From Ignavibacteriota bacterium (GTDB lineage: Bacteria; Bacteroidota; Ignavibacteria; UBA10030; UBA6906): a stretch of 7,521 bases of DNA. Shown in pieces: positions 1-7,098 of the stretch (within the stretch, counting starts at the first letter, position 1; each line of letters begins with the position of its first letter). Made by a program: the position numbers and the translations under genes. The stretch spans positions 1 to 7,521 of the forward strand of contig JACQVJ010000249.1 of the NCBI GenBank assembly GCA_016209805.1. Direction: 5' to 3'. The notes beneath the pieces were generated by a model, which was not told where the DNA came from, searched no databases, and saw only the letters and a list, made by a program, of their open reading frames with translations.

Positions 1-328
1 CCTCCGCACTGTCCTGAGCACGGAACTTGTCAGCGAAGGATACGATGTTGGTACCGCGTCCGATGGAGAAGAGGCGATAGTTGCGTTACAAAAAAGAAGC
101 TTCGATCTCGTACTGCTGGACATAAAGATGCCGGGGATGTCCGGTTTTGATGTTCTCAAGATCATCAAAGAGAAGTACTCCAAGTCCAAGGTCATCATGT
201 TGACAGGTTTTGCCGATCTGAAGAATGCAATTGAATCCAAAAAGCTTGGAGCCGAGGATTTCGTCAGCAAGCCTTATGATCTTGTGGATCTGCTTACGAC
301 CATCGAGCGAGTTCTGAATAGTGAGTAG
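1..328 (+). CDS. Response regulator receiver domain, C-terminal part (5' end outside window)
   Basis: This is the end of a phosphoacceptor receiver (REC) domain. The reading frame is open from base 2 to the TAG at 326-328, giving 108 visible residues. The phosphoacceptor Asp is in LVLLDIKMPGMSG (codon 119-121), the switch Thr in VIMLTGFAD (codon 203-205), and the conserved Lys in VSKPYD (codon 269-271). Only about the first 14-16 residues of the domain, including the acidic DD pair, lie outside the window. The protein ends directly after the receiver, with no output domain. It is therefore either a CheY/Spo0F-like single-domain regulator whose start is just upstream, or the receiver tail of a hybrid histidine kinase; the window cannot decide. 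The next gene is an NtrC-type regulator 53 nt downstream on the same strand, so co-transcription and a shared kinase or phosphorelay are likely. An internal ATG at 128 lies past the phosphorylation site and is not a credible start. Confidence 0.92.
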   Translation, partial: LRTVLSTELVSEGYDVGTASDGEEAIVALQKRSFDLVLLDIKMPGMSGFDVLKIIKEKYSKSKVIMLTGFADLKNAIESKKLGAEDFVSKPYDLVDLLTTIERVLNSE

Positions 329-381
329 ATCGACGGTCCCCGGCGGTGTCGGACCCTGCCGCATAGGAAGCTAATCGATCA

Positions 382-1764
382 ATGTCCAAGAACTACAACC
401 TTCTTATTGTCGATGATGAGGAGTACCTTCGGACCATCTTGGAAGGGGAACTTGGCGAAGCGGAAGAGTTCAATGTAGACACGGCGGCAGACGGCGGGCA
501 GGCGATCAACAAGATTCAGGCGAAGGTGTACGATGTCGTCCTCCTCGACATCAAAATGCCCCGAGTGAGCGGTATTGAAGTTCTGCAGTTCGTTCAAGAA
601 TACTCTCCCACCACGCAGGTCATCATCCTTACCAATTACGCAGATGTTAAAACCGCGATCCAAACCATCAAGCTTGGCGCGTATGACTTCATCGCTAAAC
701 CTTATGATATCGATGAGTTGCTGAACACGATCCATCGGGCAATTGAGCGCAAGCAGTTGTATATCGACAACAAGTTGATGAAGAGTGAGCTTTCGCGCAA
801 GACAGGAAGCAACGAGCTGATCGGTCAAAGTCCGAGATTTCTAAAACTGATAGAAAGTGCAACGCGGTTTGCTGACAGTGACTCGTTCGTTCTGATCCAG
901 GGCGCAAGTGGCTCGGGAAAGGAGCTGATTGCAAATCTCGTCCACCGCAGGAGCCCCCGGAACAACAGACCGTTCGTTGCTGTAAACTGTGCGTCAATTC
1001 CGGATTCACTTCTCGAAAGTGAGTTGTTCGGGCACGAGAAAGGGGCCTTCACCAATGCATACACGACGAAGCAGGGGCTCGTTGAGGTTGCGAATGGTGG
1101 GACGTTATTTCTCGATGAAGTCGGCGACATCAGCCCTTCTATTCAACCAAAACTCCTCCGATTCCTCGAGACGGGCGAGTTCCGAAGAGTGGGGGGGACT
1201 AACCTCCTTGCAGTAGATGTGAGGGTTGTTTGCGCCACGAACAAGGACTTGCGCGAAGAAGTAAAAAACGGTCGATTCCGTGAAGATCTTCTCTATCGCC
1301 TCAACGTAGTGACTCTTCAGGTTCCTCCCCTCAGTGAGCGTAAGGACGACATACCAATACTTGCGGATTACTTCCTTAAGAGAAAAAGCAAATTGAAAAC
1401 TCCCAAGAAGTTGTCTGGTTCTGCACTTGATCTGTTAATGTCACATGACTGGCCAGGAAATATCAGGGAGCTAGAGCACGTTCTTGAGGGAGCCGTGCTG
1501 CTGTCAGCGGGTGAGGAGATCGAACCCTCGGACCTCTCCATGTATTTCCATAGGAGCGATGAGATCGCGATAAAAGTCGATTCGGAGACTGGAGTTGATG
1601 CATCAGGCCATCCACTTTCTCTCGAGGAACTGGAAAAGGTTCACATCGAACGAGTTCTTAAAGAGAACAACTACAGCCGTAACAAGACGGCAGATGTCCT
1701 GGGCATCAGCAAGAAAACTCTTTACCTCAAGATCAAGCGGTATGGGATGAAGGTTGAAGATTAA
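382..1764 (+). CDS. NtrC-family sigma-54-dependent response regulator (REC-AAA+-Fis HTH)
   Basis: The 460-residue protein has the full-length architecture of a sigma-54 activator. The receiver spans about residues 5-120, with acidic pair D11/D12, phosphoacceptor D56 (LLDIKMP), T84 and K106. The AAA+ domain spans about 145-385. It has Walker A GASGSGKE (174-181), the sigma-54 contact loop as GAFTNA (221-226), Walker B LFLDE (D245/E246), a sensor I region ATN, candidate arginine-finger residues R298/R300 in GRFREDLLYRLN, and sensor II WPGNIRELE (R362). A Fis-type helix-turn-helix fills about 414-460 (NKTADVLGISKKTLYLKIKR). The family hydrolyses ATP to remodel the sigma-54 RNA polymerase closed complex once phosphorylated by a partner kinase. 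ATG 382 is preceded by AGGAAG at 365-370 and begins the receiver at its normal place. Two oddities are the fifth GAFTGA position, which is Asn, and the usual Walker A Glu, which is Ala. Target genes cannot be read from the window. Confidence 0.96.
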   Translation: MSKNYNLLIVDDEEYLRTILEGELGEAEEFNVDTAADGGQAINKIQAKVYDVVLLDIKMPRVSGIEVLQFVQEYSPTTQVIILTNYADVKTAIQTIKLGAYDFIAKPYDIDELLNTIHRAIERKQLYIDNKLMKSELSRKTGSNELIGQSPRFLKLIESATRFADSDSFVLIQGASGSGKELIANLVHRRSPRNNRPFVAVNCASIPDSLLESELFGHEKGAFTNAYTTKQGLVEVANGGTLFLDEVGDISPSIQPKLLRFLETGEFRRVGGTNLLAVDVRVVCATNKDLREEVKNGRFREDLLYRLNVVTLQVPPLSERKDDIPILADYFLKRKSKLKTPKKLSGSALDLLMSHDWPGNIRELEHVLEGAVLLSAGEEIEPSDLSMYFHRSDEIAIKVDSETGVDASGHPLSLEELEKVHIERVLKENNYSRNKTADVLGISKKTLYLKIKRYGMKVED

Positions 1765-1826
1765 CGCTCGCACCACGTTTGAAAAAAATTTAATGCTGAC
1801 GGTGCAACCATTTTCCTGTGGTGGAG

Positions 1827-1832
1827 TATACT
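1827..1832 (+). promoter_or_regulatory. Possible -10 hexamer TATACT
   Basis: TATACT matches the sigma-70 -10 consensus at five of six positions and sits in non-coding sequence. No good -35 exists at 16-18 nt upstream; the candidate bases around 1803-1809 (TGCAACC) match poorly. If active, it would start a short RNA near 1839 that ends at hairpin 1. This is only a weak possibility. Confidence 0.2.
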
Positions 1833-1864
1833 GAACTGACCAGTAACCTCAATACCTCTCCTTC

Positions 1865-1907
1865 AGAAAGCCGGAGACGACTGACCATCGCATCCGGCTT
1901 TCTTCTT
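1865..1907 (+). terminator. Intrinsic terminator 1, downstream of the NtrC-type regulator
   Basis: An 11-bp perfect stem pairs AGAAAGCCGGA (1865-1875) with TCCGGCTTTCT (1893-1903) around a 17-nt loop. It is followed by a pyrimidine-rich tail (TTCTTCTT, within 1900-1907). It lies 100 nt after the regulator stop and most simply ends the two-component transcript. The tail is T-rich only on the + strand side, so it is read as a + strand terminator. The loop is longer than usual and the tail is interrupted by C residues. Confidence 0.75.
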
Positions 1908-1925
1908 ATGTGTCAACACGTTGCC

Positions 1926-1954
1926 TTGACTTTGAGTCATTCTTTTCGTTCATT
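1926..1954 (+). promoter_or_regulatory. Possible weak promoter for the downstream operon
   Basis: TTGACT (1926-1931) matches the -35 consensus at five of six positions. A 17-nt spacer leads to TTCATT (1949-1954), which matches the -10 consensus only at three of six. The candidate lies after terminator 1, where a promoter for the next operon is expected. The poor -10 could mean activation is needed, a different sigma factor is used, or the call is wrong. Confidence 0.22.
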
Positions 1955-1959
1955 TGAAC
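1948..1959. promoter_or_regulatory. Candidate operator palindrome GTTCA-TT-TGAAC
   Basis: A perfect 5+5 bp inverted repeat with a 2-nt centre lies in the intergenic region. It overlaps the place where the -10 of the candidate promoter (1926-1954) would be. Its symmetry and position suit a dimeric repressor or activator site. The half-sites face opposite to the Gram-positive LexA box (GAAC-N4-GTTC), so I do not assign a regulator. A 12-bp palindrome can occur by chance. Confidence 0.25.
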
Positions 1960-1977
1960 CACAATTCATTCATTCTC

Positions 1978-2012
1978 AGCCCTGTGTTGCTTTTCGTGGA
2001 CAGGGCTTTTTT
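1978..2012 (+). terminator. Intrinsic terminator 2, or attenuator, just ahead of the acyl-CoA dehydrogenase
   Basis: An 8-bp perfect stem pairs AGCCCTGT (1978-1985) with ACAGGGCT (2000-2007) around a 14-nt loop and runs straight into six T residues (2007-2012). This is a textbook Rho-independent terminator. It ends 24 nt before the ATG at 2037, leaving no room for a separate promoter and 5' UTR. It is either a back-up terminator for the signalling genes, with the operon promoter overlapping it, or a leader attenuator that controls entry into the five-gene run. Confidence 0.82.
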
Positions 2013-2025
2013 CCATCCGAAAGCT

Positions 2026-2029
2026 AAGG
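2026..2029 (+). promoter_or_regulatory. Ribosome binding site of the acyl-CoA dehydrogenase
   Basis: AAGG (2026-2029) lies 7 nt before ATG 2037, a normal Shine-Dalgarno distance, and supports that start. It sits only 13 nt after the T-tract of terminator 2. Confidence 0.5.
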
Positions 2030-2036
2030 TCTTCAA

Positions 2037-3206
2037 ATGTCAAAGTTTCAAGGAGTCGATTACTATAGCATGGATTCGATCCTCAGCGAGGAAGAGATCC
2101 TTGTGCGAAACACTGTTCGCGAGTTCGTCGATGATAACGTTATTCTGATCATTGAAAAGCACAACCGAGCGGGAACGTTTCCGATGGATCTGGTGCCAAA
2201 AATGGCCGAGCTCGGCTTGTTCGGCTCGACGCTACCTGCGAAGTATGGTTGTGCAGAAATGAACAATGTCGCCTACGGACTCGTGATGCAAGAACTTGAG
2301 CGTGGAGACAGTGGCGTTCGCAGTTTTGCTTCGGTCCAGAGCGGACTTGTGATGTATCCGATTCACAAATTTGGATCGGAGGAACACAAGAACTACTGGC
2401 TCCCAAAACTTGCCAAGGGTGAGAAGATCGGGTGCTTTGGCTTGACCGAGCCGGATTTCGGATCCAACCCCGGCGGAATGATTACTCGTGCAGTGGAGAC
2501 CTCCGACGGTTATGTGATCAATGGAGCGAAGATGTGGATCACGAACGGCACGCTCGCGGATGTTGCAGTTGTGTGGGCAAAGCTCAACGGCGTGGTGAAC
2601 GGTTTTCTCGTCGAGAAAGGGACGAAGGGATTTTCGGCTCCCGAGATGAAAGGGAAGTACTCACTGCGCGCATCTGTCACGTCCGAGTTGATACTTCAAG
2701 ATGTCCATGTTCCAAAGGCAAACCGATTGCCGGGCGGAGACGGATTGAAGCTTCCCCTCATGTGTCTGAACCAGGCTCGCTATGGGATTGCTTGGGGTGC
2801 CATCGGTGCGGCGATGGCGTGCTATGATACGGCGCTGAACTATGCGCGCACGCGAATTCAGTTCGACAAGCCTATTGCGTCATTCCAGCTCATCCAGGCG
2901 CGACTTGTGAACATGCTCACCGAAATAACGAAGGCGCAATTGCTTTGTCTTCAGTTGGGAAGATTGAAAGACCTCGGGAAATCGCGCTTCCAGCAGGTGT
3001 CCATGGCAAAGAGAAACAATGTTTACCATGCTCTGGAGATTGCCCGCGCGGCACGTAGCATTCTTGGTGCAAACGGCATACTCGACGAATATCCCGTGAT
3101 GCGGCATGCTGCAAATCTCGAATCGGTGATCACTTATGAAGGGACCCATGAGATGCACACCCTTATCGTGGGTGAGGATATCACAGGTATTCCGGCCTTT
3201 ACCTAA
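2037..3206 (+). CDS. Acyl-CoA dehydrogenase, glutaryl-CoA dehydrogenase-like (GcdH type)
   Basis: This 389-residue soluble FAD flavoenzyme has the full acyl-CoA dehydrogenase fold: N-terminal helical domain (about 15-130), beta domain (about 131-235) and C-terminal helical domain (about 240-385). Its sequence follows glutaryl-CoA dehydrogenase along its length, including CFGLTEPDFGSNP, ITNGTLADVAVVWA, LNQARYGIAWG, LTEITKAQLLCLQLGRLKD and YEGTHEMHTLIVG. E368 in TYEGTHE is the catalytic base. E88, R95 and S99 match the human residues E87, R94 and S98 that bind the glutaryl carboxylate, and Y367 precedes the base as in decarboxylating forms. The predicted reaction is glutaryl-CoA to crotonyl-CoA plus CO2, passing electrons to ETF, in lysine, tryptophan or aromatic breakdown. 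No other gene of that pathway is present, so another short-chain acyl-CoA substrate remains possible. It heads the run, 3 nt before guaB. Confidence 0.9.
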   Translation: MSKFQGVDYYSMDSILSEEEILVRNTVREFVDDNVILIIEKHNRAGTFPMDLVPKMAELGLFGSTLPAKYGCAEMNNVAYGLVMQELERGDSGVRSFASVQSGLVMYPIHKFGSEEHKNYWLPKLAKGEKIGCFGLTEPDFGSNPGGMITRAVETSDGYVINGAKMWITNGTLADVAVVWAKLNGVVNGFLVEKGTKGFSAPEMKGKYSLRASVTSELILQDVHVPKANRLPGGDGLKLPLMCLNQARYGIAWGAIGAAMACYDTALNYARTRIQFDKPIASFQLIQARLVNMLTEITKAQLLCLQLGRLKDLGKSRFQQVSMAKRNNVYHALEIARAARSILGANGILDEYPVMRHAANLESVITYEGTHEMHTLIVGEDITGIPAFT

Positions 3207-4706
<1,500 letters not shown>

Positions 4707-4722
4707 GAACCTGATACGCACG

Positions 4723-5793
4723 ATGGCTCACTACAGAATCGTACGCTTGCGTGAGGAAATGAGGAAGAAGTCGCTTAATGCGCTTATCGTTTCCTCACCT
4801 CAGAGTGTTCGATACCTGACGAGCTTTTCCGGCTCCAATGCTCTTTGTATAATCACACCATCTCGCGCACTCTTCTTCACGGACTCGCGTTATGGTCTGC
4901 AAAGCAAGCAGGAGGTGAAAGGGATGAGTCGGGCGATTACACGCCGTGGTCTCTTTGAGGAGGTTGCTGAACGAGAGATTCTCGCTGGACACAGGAGAGT
5001 AGGCTTCGAATCACATCATATCACGTACGCCCAGTATCGATCATTGAGGAAGCTCTTTCCCGGAACGGCCTTCGTTTCCACGGCCGATTTTGTTGAGGGC
5101 ATTGCGCTTGTGAAGGATAGACGCGAGATATCAATTATCCGGGAAGCCGTGCGCATCTCCGATAAAGTCTTCAAAGAAGCGCTCCACACCATCCGAGCCG
5201 GTGTTTCGGAGCTGGATGTTGCCGCGGAGATAGCCTACTTTCACAAAAAATTCGGTGCAGAGGGCGAGGCATTTGAAGCGATAGTTGCAAGTGGAGAGCG
5301 GGGCTCGCTGCCACACGCTCGCGCCACCTCAAAACGAATCAAGTCGGGAGAGTTCGTAACGCTTGACTTCGGCTGCACTCTGAAGGGATACAACTCGGAC
5401 ATCACGCGTACCATCGCTGTAGGCAAACCATCACAACGGGCTCGGGAGATATACTCGGTTGTCCTCGATGCCCAACGCAAGGCAATTGCGTCCGCTCGTG
5501 GTGGAATGTGGGCGAAGGATCTCGACGACGTTGCGCGACGAAGCATAAAGAGGGGTGGCTATGGGCGGTACTTCACCCACTCGCTCGGTCATGGATTGGG
5601 TCTGAACGTCCATGAACGACCGCGTGTCTCGGCGCTCAGTAAGGAACGGCTGCAGGCAGGTAGCGTCATTACGATTGAGCCCGGAGTATATGTTCCGGGA
5701 TTTGGCGGCGTGCGCATTGAAGATGATGTCCTGTTGACCGAACACGGGTGCGAGGTGCTCAATACTGCGCCAAAGGAACTCTTGATTGTGTAA
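4723..5793 (+). CDS. M24 family metallopeptidase, Xaa-Pro aminopeptidase/dipeptidase type
   Basis: This enzyme probably removes the N-terminal residue before proline, or splits Xaa-Pro dipeptides, in the cytosol; there is no signal peptide. With the start at ATG 4723 it has 356 residues, normal for short bacterial PepP/PepQ-like proteins. A creatinase-type N-terminal domain (about 1-128, with VRYLTSFSGSNA and FFTDSRYG) precedes a pita-bread catalytic domain. All five dinuclear metal ligands are visible: D215 (LDFG), D226 (SDITRT), H290 (HSLGHGLG), E319 (TIEPGVY) and E333 (RIEDD). The supporting histidines H198 (LPHA), H286 and H297 (NVHE) are also present. An ATG at 4648 would add 25 residues with no family resemblance and overlap conserved guaB coding by 59 nt. 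It has a GAGG at 4635-4638, but I prefer 4723. The gene follows guaB by 16 nt. The aminopeptidase and dipeptidase forms cannot be separated by eye. Confidence 0.92.
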   Translation: MAHYRIVRLREEMRKKSLNALIVSSPQSVRYLTSFSGSNALCIITPSRALFFTDSRYGLQSKQEVKGMSRAITRRGLFEEVAEREILAGHRRVGFESHHITYAQYRSLRKLFPGTAFVSTADFVEGIALVKDRREISIIREAVRISDKVFKEALHTIRAGVSELDVAAEIAYFHKKFGAEGEAFEAIVASGERGSLPHARATSKRIKSGEFVTLDFGCTLKGYNSDITRTIAVGKPSQRAREIYSVVLDAQRKAIASARGGMWAKDLDDVARRSIKRGGYGRYFTHSLGHGLGLNVHERPRVSALSKERLQAGSVITIEPGVYVPGFGGVRIEDDVLLTEHGCEVLNTAPKELLIV

Positions 5794-5797
5794 GGAA
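5792..5797 (+). promoter_or_regulatory. Ribosome binding site deciding a TTG start for the glycosyltransferase
   Basis: AAGGAA overlaps the TAA stop of the peptidase gene (5791-5793) and lies 4 nt before TTG 5802. It is one of the best Shine-Dalgarno matches in the window. It favours the TTG over the upstream in-frame ATG at 5748, which would overlap the peptidase gene by 46 nt and add a tail without family resemblance. Confidence 0.65.
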
Positions 5798-5801
5798 ACC
5801 A

Positions 5802-7097
5802 TTGACAGAAATTGCCCCTCGAAGAGTCCTGGTTATCGCATACTATTTTCCGCCGATGGGTTTGAGCGGAGTGCAACGGACCCTCAAGTTTGTGAAGTAT
5901 CTTCCGGACTATGGCTGGCTCCCGACCGTCCTGACCGTTGAGCCTGTCGGCTACTTTGCGAAGGATGATTCGTTGCTTGATGAGCTGAAGTCGCGGGAGG
6001 TGCGCATCGAGCGGACTCGAGCTGCTGGACCCGGCAAGTTTTTTATGAAGAACGGTGACGTGGTGAAGTTCCCGTCCGAGAGGATGAGAAAGATGCTGAG
6101 TCGTTTAAGCGACACCTTCTTCATTCCGGACAACAAGGTTGGGTGGAGACGAAAAGCTGTGGCCCGGGGAGTCCATCTCCACAATGAAACGCCATTCGAT
6201 CTCATCTTTGCCACGGCACCGCCGTTCACCGACTTCATGATCGGGGCCGAGCTGAAAGCGCGGATCAACAAACCTCTGGTCTTTGACTATCGCGATCCCT
6301 GGGTGGAATATCCCTTCAAGTTCTATCCAACTCCCCTGCACAAGCTGAGAAACATCCACTTGGAAAAAAGAGCTCTGAAAGCAAGCAGCCACGTGATCAC
6401 TACCAACCGGCGTGTGAAGGAACTGCTCATCAAGCGGTACGGCTTTCTCACGTATAATGACGTCGACATTATCCCGCAGGGATTCGACCCGGAAGACTTT
6501 CGGACCGTCAAGAAAGATTCTCGTACCGACTTTCTTCCCCGCACCGAGAAAATGCGCGTGACGTATGCAGGAGTGTTCTGGGAGGATAGAGTCCCGGATT
6601 ATTTTCTGGAAGCGCTTCACGAGCTATTCAAAGAGCAGCCGGAGTTTCGCCGGAAAATCGAAGCGGTCTTCATTGGAAACTTCCGGGAGGAGAACATGAA
6701 GCTCGTGGAGAGTCTCGGCTTACGGGAGAATGTCACCGTGCTGGGTTATTTGCCGCATCGGGATTGCGTCCGTTGTCTGGTTGAATCCGATCTTCTTTGG
6801 GTGATTGTCGGAGATGAAGTCGGCTCCCCGGGGAAAACATACGAGTACATCGGCGCACGCAAGCCCATCCTCGGCTGCGTTCCCGAAGGATTCATGAATA
6901 TGACAATACTCGAGACCGGAGGAAAGGTTGTAGCTCCAAAGGATGTTGCTGGCATCAAGAAGGCACTTGTAGAGTTCTACGAGTCGTATGCAAAGGGACG
7001 GCTTCACGGTCCGACTCCCGAGGTGGTCAACAAGTACAATCGGGTCAAACTGACGGGTTCCCTCGTGAGGATCTTCGAATCACTCTTGGCGGCGTGA
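5802..7097 (+). CDS. Glycosyltransferase, GT4-like, GT-B fold
   Basis: A soluble GT-B enzyme of 431 residues from TTG 5802. It probably moves a sugar from a nucleotide-sugar donor onto a surface polysaccharide, glycolipid or similar acceptor. The N-terminal acceptor domain begins with a Rossmann strand and the GT4 signature VLVIAYYFPPMGLSGVQR (residues 9-26), followed by LKFVKYLPDYGWLPTVLT. It also has FATAPPFTDF and FDYRDPWVEYPF (D165), both typical of this group. The C-terminal donor domain starts near VTYAGVFWEDR and carries the donor-site motif SPGKTYEYIGARKPIL (from residue 342, with E348 in the EX7E-like position). No signal peptide or membrane span is evident, so it would act at the inner face of the membrane. 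It sits 8 nt after the peptidase gene and 1 nt before purD. There are no other polysaccharide genes in the window, and donor and acceptor cannot be told. Confidence 0.88.
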   Translation: MTEIAPRRVLVIAYYFPPMGLSGVQRTLKFVKYLPDYGWLPTVLTVEPVGYFAKDDSLLDELKSREVRIERTRAAGPGKFFMKNGDVVKFPSERMRKMLSRLSDTFFIPDNKVGWRRKAVARGVHLHNETPFDLIFATAPPFTDFMIGAELKARINKPLVFDYRDPWVEYPFKFYPTPLHKLRNIHLEKRALKASSHVITTNRRVKELLIKRYGFLTYNDVDIIPQGFDPEDFRTVKKDSRTDFLPRTEKMRVTYAGVFWEDRVPDYFLEALHELFKEQPEFRRKIEAVFIGNFREENMKLVESLGLRENVTVLGYLPHRDCVRCLVESDLLWVIVGDEVGSPGKTYEYIGARKPILGCVPEGFMNMTILETGGKVVAPKDVAGIKKALVEFYESYAKGRLHGPTPEVVNKYNRVKLTGSLVRIFESLLAA

Positions 7098-7098
7098 G

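Larger units (their letters stand above)
1765..2036 (+). other. Intergenic regulatory region between the signalling genes and the five-gene run
   Basis: This 272-nt stretch holds no convincing gene. Its small open frames (for example 1818-2027) run through both terminator hairpins and show no family motif. In order it contains an A/T-rich patch just after the regulator stop (about 1780-1795), a TATACT hexamer (1827-1832), hairpin 1 (1865-1903), a compact CAAC-AC-GTTG inverted repeat (1914-1923), TTGACT (1926-1931), the GTTCA-TT-TGAAC palindrome (1948-1959) and hairpin 2 with a six-T tail (1978-2012). I found no sigma-54 -24/-12 element in it, so the upstream activator is not evidently acting on the downstream operon. 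Confidence 0.75.

Noticed and set aside
335..355. Possible hairpin GGTCC/GGACC in the 53-nt gap between the receiver gene and the NtrC-type gene
   Set aside because: The stem is only 5 bp with an 11-nt loop and no T-tract follows. It is too weak for a terminator, and the two genes look co-transcribed.
1818..2027. Small open frame of 69 codons in the intergenic region
   Set aside because: It runs through both terminator hairpins, has no ribosome site or recognisable motif, and its composition follows the non-coding structure.
1765..2036. Search for a sigma-54 -24/-12 promoter that the NtrC-type regulator could use
   Set aside because: No TGGC-type and TTGC-type pair with the required GG-N10-GC spacing was found, so a direct link to the downstream operon is not supported.
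4848..4853. Perfect TATAAT hexamer inside the peptidase gene
   Set aside because: It lies within coding sequence, the -35 candidate at 4825-4830 (TTTTCC) is poor, and there is no gene start just downstream. It is probably chance.
5748..5801. Upstream ATG giving an 18-residue longer glycosyltransferase
   Set aside because: It overlaps the peptidase end by 46 nt, while TTG 5802 has a strong AAGGAA site 4 nt upstream and starts close to the Rossmann strand.
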